Shown one piece after another: positions 5,429 through 11,377 of a stretch of DNA of 11,377 bases. The stretch covers positions 1-11,377 of the forward strand of contig JAKAXG010000069.1 of assembly GCA_021827225.1 (NCBI GenBank). Direction: 5' to 3'. The notes beneath the pieces were generated by a model. It did not search any database. It was given only the letters and a program-made list of their open reading frames with translations, and had not been told where the DNA came from. Both the position numbers and the translations under genes were made by a program. The first letter of the stretch is position 1, and the number at the start of each line of letters is the position of its first letter. The DNA is from Actinomycetes bacterium (lineage in GTDB: Bacteria; Actinomycetota; Acidimicrobiia; Acidimicrobiales; Palsa-688).

Positions 5429-8400
5429 GTGTTCCTGAAGTCGCTGACCATCAAGGGGTTCAAGTCCTTCGCCGACACGACCACCCTCGAGCTGGAGCCC
5501 GGGGTGACCGTGGTGGTGGGTCCCAACGGGAGCGGCAAGTCCAACGTGGTGGACGCCGTGGCCTGGGTGCTCGGCGCCCAGGGGCCGCGCACCGTGCGCT
5601 CCACCAAGATGGAGGACGTCATCTTCGCCGGGACGCCCAAGCGGCCGGCCCTGGGCCGGGCCGAGGTGTCGCTCACCATCGACAACAGCGCCGGCGTGCT
5701 GCCCATCGAGTTCTCCGAGGTGACCATCACCCGCACCCTGTTCCGCAACGGGGACTCCGAGTACGCCATCAACCGGGTACCCTGCCGGCTGCTCGACATC
5801 CAGGACCTGCTGTCGGACACGGGCGTGGGCCGCCAGCAGCACGTGATCGTGTCCCAGGGCAACCTGGACGCGATCCTGAACGCCCGACCTGAGGAGCGCC
5901 GGCTGGTCATCGAGGAGGCAGCCGGCATCCTCAAGTTCCGCCGCCGCAAGGAGAAGGCGGAGAGACGGCTCGAGTCCACCGAGGCCAGCCTGGTCCGCCT
6001 CCAGGACCTGCTGCGCGAGGTCCGCCGGCAGCTGCGGCCGCTGGAGAAGCAGGCCGACGCCGCCCGCCGCCACGACGACCTGGTGGCCGAGCTGGCCGCC
6101 GTCCGCCGGCACCTGCACGGGCGGGACCTGTCCGCCGTCGAGGGACGCCTGGCGGCCGCCGCCCGGGAGCGGCGGGAGCTGGCCGAAGGCGAGGACAGGA
6201 TCCGCCGCAGCCTGGCCCGCCTCGACGCCGAGGTCCTGGAGGCCGAGGCCCGGTTCGAGGCCAGCATGTCCGGGCCGGGCCCGGACCTGGCCGACCTGGT
6301 CTCCCGGGCGGAAGGCATGCGGGCCCGGGCCAGCGGCCTGGCCGCGGTGATCGCCGAGCGCCGGCGGTCCATCGAGCGGGCCCTGAACGCCACCGTCGAC
6401 CAGGACGTGATCTCCAGCCTCGAAGCCGAGGCGGCCACCCTGTCGGAACGCCTGGCCGGGACGGAAGCCGACGCCCAGCGCCTGCTGCCCGAAGCGGACG
6501 AGCTGGCCGAGGCGGAGCGGGTCCTGGCCGCCGAGACGGAGGCGTTCGAGACCGAGTGGGGGTCCACCCCGACCCGGCCGACCGACCCGGCCGCCGAGGT
6601 GCGGGGCGAGCTCACCGCCTTGAGGTCGGCGGGGGAGCGGACCGCGGCGGAGCTGCGCCGGCTGGATTCGCGCCTGGCGTCGCTGGAGGAGCGGGTCGCC
6701 AAGCTGACCGCGGAGCGGTCCCGGCTCACGGCGGTGGTGGAGGAGACCGGCGACGCCGCTCCCGCCCTGACCGCGGCCGACGACTCCGCCCGCCGGGACG
6801 AGACCTCGGCCGAGGCCGCCCGGCTGGAGGCGGAGGAGCACCGGCGCCGGGTGGATGCCGAGCACCACCGCTGGGCCGCCCGGGAGGAGGCCCTGGCGCA
6901 GGCTCTGGACCAGGCCCGGGCCCGGGCCGGGGCCGAGCGGCTGGCCGCGGCCGGCGGGGTGGTCGGCACCCTCCTCGACCTGGTGGAGGTGGACGAGGGC
7001 TTCGCCCCGGCGTTCGAAGCGGCCGCCGGGGAGATACTGGCCGCCGTGGTCCTCGACGGCGTCGAATCGGCGCGCCGGGGCCTGGCCGAGCTGCACCGCA
7101 GCGCGGCCGCCGGGGCGGTGGTCGCCCTGCCGGGGCCGACGACGGGCCCGGGTCGGGTGGCGACGGTCGACCTGCCCGCCGGGGCGGTCGCCCTGCGGGG
7201 GCGGGTGCGAGGCCGGCTGCCCGGCGTCGACGCCCTGCTCGACGACCTTCTCAGCGCCGCGGTGGTCGTCGACTCGGGATGGGAGGCGGCCCTCGATCTG
7301 GCCCTGGGGCGCCCGGAGCTGGTGGTGGTGACCCCCGACGGGGACCGCTTCTCCAAGGGTCTGTGGCGGACCGGGGCGGCCGGCCCGGGCGCCACCGGCG
7401 CCGCCCTGGAGGAGGCCCGGGAGCGGGCCGCCGCCACGGCCGCCGACGCCGAGCGGGCGGCCGCCGCCCTCCGCGACGCCAAGCAGGCCCACGAGCAGGC
7501 CCGCAGTGCCCGCAGCTCGTCGGTGCGGGCGCTGGAGGCCAACGCCTCCCGGGGCCGGGCCGCGGCCGAGGCCCTGCGGCGGGTCGAGGCGGAGAGCGCC
7601 GAGCGCACCAACGAGCTGGAGGCGGTACGGGGCCAGCGCCAGGAGATGACCGAGCGCATCGAGAGGGAATCCGCGAGGGTGGCCGAGCTGGAGGCCCTGC
7701 TGCCGGAACTGCAGCGCCTGGCCGCCGCCGAGGCCGAGAAGGCGGCCGCGGAGCGGGCCGCCCGCTACCGCCTGTCCGAGCGGGCCGCCGCCGTGGCGGC
7801 CATGCGCAAGGACCTCGAGGTCCGCGCCGCCGGGCTGGAGGAGCGGCGGACGCTGACCGCCCGGCGCCTCCGCGAGGTGGAGGACCGGCTCCGCCGCAAC
7901 GTCGCCGAGCGGGACGAGGCGGCCACCCGCCGGCAGGCCGCCCAGGTGGCGGCCGGCGTGACCGACGCCCTGATGGCCCTGGTCCGCTCCCGCGAGGAGC
8001 AGCTCGAAGCGGTGCTGGTCCGGCTGCGGGAGGCCCGCAGGGCGGAGTCGGACGAGCGCCGGGAGCGCAGCGGCCGCCTGGAGCAGCTGCGCCGGGAGCG
8101 GGCGGCGGCCGAGCGGCAGCTCGCCGAGGTCCGGGAGCGGCTGAACCGGGTGGACCTGGAGGAGGCCGAGGGGCGGGTCCGGTTGGAGAACATCACCGAG
8201 GCGATCCGCCGGGACCTCGACTGCGAGCCCGAGTCGGTCAAGGGAGCGGAGTGCCCGCCCCTGCCCGCCGGGACCAGCGCCACCAGCCGGCGGGTGGAGC
8301 TGGAGCGGGAGCTGAGGCTGATGGGCCCCATCAACCCGCTGGCCCTGGAGGAGTACAATGCCCTGGTCGAGCGGCACCAGTTCCTCGACGCCCAGCTGGA

Positions 8401-8941
8401 GGACGTGCGGGCGGCCCGGCGGGAGCTGACCAAGGTCATCAAGGCCATCGACGCCGAGATCACCGAGGTGTTCGGCGCCGCCTACGGCGATGTGGCGGAC
8501 AACTTCGTGAAGCTCTTCTCCACCCTCTTCCCCGGCGGCGAGGGCAGGCTCAAGCTCACCGACCCCGAGCACCTCCTCGAGACCGGCATCGAGGTGGAGG
8601 CCCGCCCGTCGGGGAAGAACCTGCGCCGCCTGTCGCTGCTGTCGGGTGGGGAGCGCAGCCTGGTGGCCATGGCGTTCCTCTTCGCGGTGTTCCGGTCCCG
8701 GCCGTCGCCGTTCTACATGATGGACGAGGTCGAGGCGGCGCTCGACGATGTCAACCTGCACCGCTTCCTCGGCCTGGTCAACGAGTTCCGCGACGAGGCC
8801 CAGCTGCTCATCGTCAGCCACCAGAAGCGGACCATGGAGGCGGCCGACTGCCTCTACGGCGTCACCATGGCCCCGGGCGGCTCGTCCCGGGTGGTCAGCG
8901 AGCGGGTCTCCGCCCGGGCGGAGGCGTCCGCCAACAACTGA
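5429..8941 (+). CDS. smc: Chromosome partition protein SMC
   Basis: SMC is the ATPase core of the bacterial condensin (with ScpA and ScpB) that organises and helps segregate the chromosome. The 1170-residue length is normal and all five parts are visible. The N-terminal head has FLKSLTIKGFKSFAD and Walker A GPNGSGKSN at 31-39. A long Glu/Arg/Ala-rich coiled coil runs from about 160 to 505. The hinge covers about 509 to 665, beginning GGVVGTLLDLVEVDEGFAPA. A returning coiled coil runs from about 665 to 1010. The C-terminal head has signature LLSGGERSLVAMA (Ser1072) and Walker B FYMMDEVEAALDD with D1099 and catalytic E1100. GTG 5429 gives the canonical MFLKSL N-terminus. No Shine-Dalgarno is present, and a -10-like TAGCTT stands nine bases upstream. 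The acylphosphatase gene that precedes smc in mycobacteria is absent. The arms use extremely GC-rich codons, which creates very long antisense open frames. Confidence 0.98.
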   Translation: MFLKSLTIKGFKSFADTTTLELEPGVTVVVGPNGSGKSNVVDAVAWVLGAQGPRTVRSTKMEDVIFAGTPKRPALGRAEVSLTIDNSAGVLPIEFSEVTITRTLFRNGDSEYAINRVPCRLLDIQDLLSDTGVGRQQHVIVSQGNLDAILNARPEERRLVIEEAAGILKFRRRKEKAERRLESTEASLVRLQDLLREVRRQLRPLEKQADAARRHDDLVAELAAVRRHLHGRDLSAVEGRLAAAARERRELAEGEDRIRRSLARLDAEVLEAEARFEASMSGPGPDLADLVSRAEGMRARASGLAAVIAERRRSIERALNATVDQDVISSLEAEAATLSERLAGTEADAQRLLPEADELAEAERVLAAETEAFETEWGSTPTRPTDPAAEVRGELTALRSAGERTAAELRRLDSRLASLEERVAKLTAERSRLTAVVEETGDAAPALTAADDSARRDETSAEAARLEAEEHRRRVDAEHHRWAAREEALAQALDQARARAGAERLAAAGGVVGTLLDLVEVDEGFAPAFEAAAGEILAAVVLDGVESARRGLAELHRSAAAGAVVALPGPTTGPGRVATVDLPAGAVALRGRVRGRLPGVDALLDDLLSAAVVVDSGWEAALDLALGRPELVVVTPDGDRFSKGLWRTGAAGPGATGAALEEARERAAATAADAERAAAALRDAKQAHEQARSARSSSVRALEANASRGRAAAEALRRVEAESAERTNELEAVRGQRQEMTERIERESARVAELEALLPELQRLAAAEAEKAAAERAARYRLSERAAAVAAMRKDLEVRAAGLEERRTLTARRLREVEDRLRRNVAERDEAATRRQAAQVAAGVTDALMALVRSREEQLEAVLVRLREARRAESDERRERSGRLEQLRRERAAAERQLAEVRERLNRVDLEEAEGRVRLENITEAIRRDLDCEPESVKGAECPPLPAGTSATSRRVELERELRLMGPINPLALEEYNALVERHQFLDAQLEDVRAARRELTKVIKAIDAEITEVFGAAYGDVADNFVKLFSTLFPGGEGRLKLTDPEHLLETGIEVEARPSGKNLRRLSLLSGGERSLVAMAFLFAVFRSRPSPFYMMDEVEAALDDVNLHRFLGLVNEFRDEAQLLIVSHQKRTMEAADCLYGVTMAPGGSSRVVSERVSARAEASANN

Positions 8942-8959
8942 CCACGGCCGGAGGCGCCG

Positions 8960-9859
8960 CTAGCCGTTGGAGCTGGTGCCGAACTCCGGCGGCGGGCCGG
9001 CCCGCATCCGGCGCCGGTGCCGCCCCAGGTGGAAGCCCTCCTTCAGCGCGGCGAAGAGGATCAGGCCGACGAAGGCGGCGAAGAAGGCGGTGACGATCCA
9101 GCCCCAGTTGGTGGTGTCGGGCGAGCCGGGGAACTCGGCGTAGCCGGGGTCGTGCGGGTCCACCAGCACGTTCACCGCTTCACCCGCCTGGCCGTCGAAG
9201 CGGGCCGGGTAGCGCACCACGGTGGTGGCCCGGTGCAGCACCGGCTCGGACAGGATCACGGTGACGTCCGCGTTGTAGTGGACGCCGCTGCGGTCCGCCT
9301 GGGAGTGGTTGTGCACGTCGAGCACCAGGCCCGAAGCGGCGATGCCGTGTTGCTGGACGTCCGCCGAGCGGGCGGCCTCCGACTGCAAGCGGACGGTGCC
9401 GATGAGAAAGCCGGCGAACACCGCGCCCCACAGCAGCAGCGCGAAGACGCCGACCCCCGGCCCGTAGCGCCCCCGCCGGCCGCTCCGGCGCCCGTAGGAG
9501 GAGGGCCGGTAGGCGGGGGTCTGGTAGGCGGGAGGGCGGTTCGCCACCGGGCGCGACAGGGCGGTCGCCCACAGCGGGGGTGGCGGTTGGTAGGCCAGGG
9601 CGTGGGGCTGGTGGCTGCGCAGCCGGTGCTCGAGATGGACCCCCCACACCAGACAGCCGACGGCGACGGCGAAGGAGATCACCGCCCCCACCACGTTGCC
9701 GATGACGCCGGCGGAGTCGCCGGGGTTGGCGTAGCCGGCGGCCTGCAGCACGAACCCCAGGCCGAGAAAGGCGCAGAACAGACCCACAAGGACCGCCACC
9801 ACCAGCCCCACCCAGCACGTCCATCGGCGCCGAGGCGCCGGCGGTGGCCCCCATTCCAC
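8960..9859 (-). CDS. Membrane protein with DUF3592-like extracytoplasmic domain
   Basis: This 299-residue membrane protein is of unknown function. Predicted membrane helices lie at about 16-41, 49-75, 135-156 and 252-272. Helices 2 and 3 are separated by a Tyr/Pro/Arg-rich segment (80-132; PPAYQTPAY, SYGRRSGRRGRYGPG) that is positively charged and so probably cytoplasmic. Residues about 157-250 between helices 3 and 4 are probably outside and resemble DUF3592: GLVLDVHNHS, a HYNADVTVIL strand, RYPARFDGQAGEAVNVLVDPHDPGYAEF. The short cytoplasmic tail is basic (LGRHRRRMR). GTG 9859 is the start, with no Shine-Dalgarno but TAGCAT on the minus strand seven bases upstream. The gene is tail-to-tail with smc (18-nt gap) and divergent from ftsY, breaking an otherwise co-directional cluster. 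The opposite strand also has a long open frame, but only this one has helices and a domain-like pattern. The family assignment is from pattern memory. Confidence 0.82.
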   Translation of the reverse strand: MEWGPPPAPRRRWTCWVGLVVAVLVGLFCAFLGLGFVLQAAGYANPGDSAGVIGNVVGAVISFAVAVGCLVWGVHLEHRLRSHQPHALAYQPPPPLWATALSRPVANRPPAYQTPAYRPSSYGRRSGRRGRYGPGVGVFALLLWGAVFAGFLIGTVRLQSEAARSADVQQHGIAASGLVLDVHNHSQADRSGVHYNADVTVILSEPVLHRATTVVRYPARFDGQAGEAVNVLVDPHDPGYAEFPGSPDTTNWGWIVTAFFAAFVGLILFAALKEGFHLGRHRRRMRAGPPPEFGTSSNG

Positions 9860-9900
9860 GGTCCAGATGCTAACCCCTGCGCCGGTAGGCTCGAACGACC
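9860..9900. promoter_or_regulatory. Divergent promoter region between ftsY and the DUF3592-like gene
   Basis: Only 41 bases separate the two start codons. TAGGCT (9886-9891, plus strand) ends nine bases before the ftsY ATG. TAGCAT (9872-9867, minus strand) ends seven bases before the GTG of the membrane-protein gene. Both fit -10 hexamers of leaderless transcripts. Each promoter's -35 region would fall on the other's -10, so two polymerases could hardly bind together. No recognisable -35 sequence is seen for either, and no Shine-Dalgarno for either gene. Confidence 0.5.
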
Positions 9901-11067
9901 ATGCTGACCCTGATCATCGTCCTGATCGTGGTGGCCGTCGTGCTGTTCTCATCGGCCGGGCTGTACGTCTCCACCCGGGCCCGCCACCGGCTGCCGACGA
10001 GAAGGCCCCCGGAGGTCCGGCCCCCCGGCGCCAGGCCGGCCGCCCCCCCGAGACCGCAGACCAGAGCTCCTCAGGTGGAGGCCCCGCCCGGTCCCCCGGT
10101 CGTGGTGGAGGAGCCGCCGGTAGTCGTAGAGGAACCGGTCGAGGAGGTCGTAGAGGCCCCACCCCGGTTCCGGGACCGGCTGGGCCGGGCCCGTTCCCTC
10201 TTCGGCGGCTACCTGACATCGGTGCGCTCGCGCGATCGCATCGACGAAGCCACCTGGGAGGAGCTGGAAGAGGCTCTGATCCTGGCCGACGTGGGAGCCA
10301 CCGTGGCCACCAACCTGCTCGAGGACCTGCGCGGCCGGGTGAAGAAGGAGGGGATCGACACCCCCGTCCAGCTGGTCGAGGCCCTCAAGCAGGAGCTGAT
10401 CGAGGTCCTGCAGGGGGACCGGGACCTGCACATGGCCCCGGAGGGCACGACGGTCTGGCTGTTCGTCGGCGTGAACGGCGTGGGCAAGACCACCACTATC
10501 GGCAAGCTGGGCATGCGCCAGGTCCAGGCCGGCCACAAGGTGGTCATGGCCGCCGGCGACACGTTCCGGGCGGCCGCCGCCGACCAGCTGGAGATGTGGT
10601 CCGACCGCGTCGGCGCCACCGTCATCCGGGGCAACGAGGGAGGCGACCCCGGCGCGGTGGTCTTCGACGCCGTGCAGCACGCCGCCGCCCGCGACGCCGA
10701 CCTGGTGCTGGCCGACACCGCCGGGCGGCTGCACACCAAGACCAACCTGATGGAGGAGCTGAAGAAGGTCCGCCGGGTCGCCGAGCGGCCGCCCGGGGCG
10801 GTGACCGAGGTGCTCCTGGTGATCGACGCCACCACCGGCCAGAACGGGCTGATCCAGGCCCGCCAGTTCGCCTCCGCGGTGGGGGTGACCGGGGTGGTCC
10901 TCACCAAGCTGGACGGCACGGCCAAGGGCGGGATCGTGGTGGCCATCCGCTCCGAGCTCGGCATCCCGATCAAGCTGGTCGGCCTGGGCGAGGGAGCGGC
11001 CGACCTGGTCGACTTCGACGCCACCGAGTTCGTCGACGCCATCTTCGACACCGACACCGACACCTAG
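9901..11067 (+). CDS. ftsY: Signal recognition particle receptor FtsY
   Basis: FtsY is the SRP receptor GTPase that docks Ffh-ribosome complexes at the membrane for co-translational insertion. The 388-residue product starts with one hydrophobic helix (residues 3-24, LTLIIVLIVVAVVLFSSAGL), so it is membrane-anchored, as in other actinobacteria. A Pro/Val/Glu-rich linker (30-90) with repeated VVVEEP follows. The N domain spans about 93-170. In the G domain, G1 is GVNGVGKT at 190-197, DTFRAAA starts at 220, DTAGR at 272 and TKLDG at 335. The C-terminal GLGEGAADLVDFD is the usual FtsY ending. The tail FDTDTDT comes from three tandem GACACC hexamers. The start is ATG 9901, without a Shine-Dalgarno but with TAGGCT nine bases upstream. 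Its placement after smc is typical, though here one minus-strand gene intervenes and ffh is not next. Confidence 0.97.
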   Translation: MLTLIIVLIVVAVVLFSSAGLYVSTRARHRLPTRRPPEVRPPGARPAAPPRPQTRAPQVEAPPGPPVVVEEPPVVVEEPVEEVVEAPPRFRDRLGRARSLFGGYLTSVRSRDRIDEATWEELEEALILADVGATVATNLLEDLRGRVKKEGIDTPVQLVEALKQELIEVLQGDRDLHMAPEGTTVWLFVGVNGVGKTTTIGKLGMRQVQAGHKVVMAAGDTFRAAAADQLEMWSDRVGATVIRGNEGGDPGAVVFDAVQHAAARDADLVLADTAGRLHTKTNLMEELKKVRRVAERPPGAVTEVLLVIDATTGQNGLIQARQFASAVGVTGVVLTKLDGTAKGGIVVAIRSELGIPIKLVGLGEGAADLVDFDATEFVDAIFDTDTDT

Positions 11068-11079
11068 CCCCGGGCCCGC

Positions 11080-11377
11080 TCAGCTCAGAAGCAGGCGGCG
11101 GATCCGCCGGCCGGCCACCGCCACCCCGGCCACACCCATCACCGCCAGGTACGCGCCGTGACCGAGCGCCGGCCAGCCGACCGCCCCCAGGGTCAGCGAC
11201 CGCTCGAGGACGACCCCGTGGTAGAGCGGGGTGCACTCGACCACCAGCTGCAGCCATCGGGGATAGGTGGACAGCGGGTAGAAGGTGGTGGAGAACAGGA
11301 ACAGCGGGAGCAGCACCAGCTGGATCAGGTCGAAGTCGGTCCAGCCCCGCATGTAGGCGGTGGCAGCCAAGCAGAGA
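11080..11377 (-). CDS. ABC-2 type transporter permease, C-terminal part
   Basis: This frame stays open to the window edge, so only about the last 98 residues are visible. The sequence (TAYMRGWTDFDLIQLVLLPL, FLFSTTFYPLSTYPRWLQLV, TPLYHGVVLERSLTLG) matches the conserved end of ABC-2 permeases of the NodJ/DrrB-like group. That includes the FYPL motif after a membrane helix and the P-L-Y-H-G segment. A last helix (about YLAVMGVAGVAVAG) precedes a basic RRIRRLLLS tail. Such permeases work with a separate ATPase to export lipids, polysaccharides or drugs; the substrate cannot be told from this fragment. The TTG at 11370 is not taken as a start because the frame and the family both continue upstream. 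It is convergent with ftsY, with 12 bases between the stops. Confidence 0.88.
   Translation of the reverse strand, partial: LCLAATAYMRGWTDFDLIQLVLLPLFLFSTTFYPLSTYPRWLQLVVECTPLYHGVVLERSLTLGAVGWPALGHGAYLAVMGVAGVAVAGRRIRRLLLS

Noticed and set aside
5297..8821. Minus-strand open frame of 1174 codons, and another of 1129 codons at 4270-7659
   Set aside because: Both are shadows of mutM and smc caused by very GC-rich third positions. They translate to Arg/Pro/Gly/Ser-rich low-complexity sequence with no domain pattern, while the plus strand has complete SMC and Fpg motifs.
8992..9005. Perfect 14-bp palindrome (GCGGGC / GCCCGC type) as a bidirectional terminator
   Set aside because: It lies inside the coding end of the membrane-protein gene, leaves only a five-pair stem with a four-base loop, and has no T tract on either side. 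Chance is likely at this GC content.
9017..9907. Plus-strand open frame of 296 codons opposite the membrane-protein gene
   Set aside because: Its product is a His/Gly/Val/Arg-rich sequence without domains. The minus strand gives four clean membrane helices and a DUF3592-like segment.
11068..11079. Short GC palindrome between ftsY and the permease as a terminator
   Set aside because: The spacer is only 12 bases with no usable loop or T tract.

Overview
The window is a dense, very GC-rich (third-position GC-biased) stretch of bacterial chromosome. It encodes core functions only: rRNA methylation, CoA synthesis, ribosome assembly, phospholipid initiation, RNA processing, DNA repair, chromosome organisation and protein targeting. 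Base composition, a SepIVA-like coiled-coil protein next to DUF177, an FtsY with an N-terminal membrane anchor, and apparent leaderless starts point to Actinomycetota, perhaps a deep branch such as Acidimicrobiia. The phylum call is fairly secure; the class is a guess from gene order. I see no CRISPR array, prophage, IS element, tRNA or rRNA.

Layout. 1-1304 is a coupled cluster: the 3' end of rsmD, coaD with a TTG start overlapping the rsmD stop, and a DivIVA/SepIVA-like coiled-coil gene joined by ATGA. 1360-3297 holds the DUF177 (YceD-like) gene, a 161-nt leader with a strong hairpin, rpmF (L32) and plsX, whose TTG start overlaps the rpmF stop. 3345-5346 holds acpP (with a good candidate promoter), rnc and mutM; rnc has no ATG, GTG or TTG upstream of its catalytic domain and seems to start at CTG. 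5429-8941 is smc. On the minus strand at 8960-9859 is a four-helix membrane protein with a DUF3592-like extracytoplasmic segment, tail-to-tail with smc and divergent from ftsY (9901-11067). The right edge (11080-11377, minus) is the C-terminal end of an ABC-2 type permease that runs out of the window.

How the genes fit together. PlsX makes acyl-phosphate from acyl-ACP, and the next gene encodes an ACP. CoaD lies in the pathway that supplies CoA, the donor of the ACP phosphopantetheine arm. DUF177, L32, RsmD and RNase III all act on the ribosome or its RNA. The DivIVA-like protein, SMC and FtsY link septation, chromosome packing and membrane targeting. M. tuberculosis has the same kinds of genes in two separate blocks (rsmD-coaD; sepIVA-DUF177-rnc-mutM-smc-ftsY, from memory); here they are contiguous.

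The most interesting signals are in expression rather than gene content. They are a CTG start for rnc, TAG-type -10 hexamers 7-9 nt upstream of the start codons of smc, ftsY and the DUF3592-like gene with no Shine-Dalgarno (probable leaderless mRNAs), a 41-bp divergent region in which two such promoters must overlap, and two alternative stem-loops in the rpmF leader. I did not find a clear new multi-gene system.
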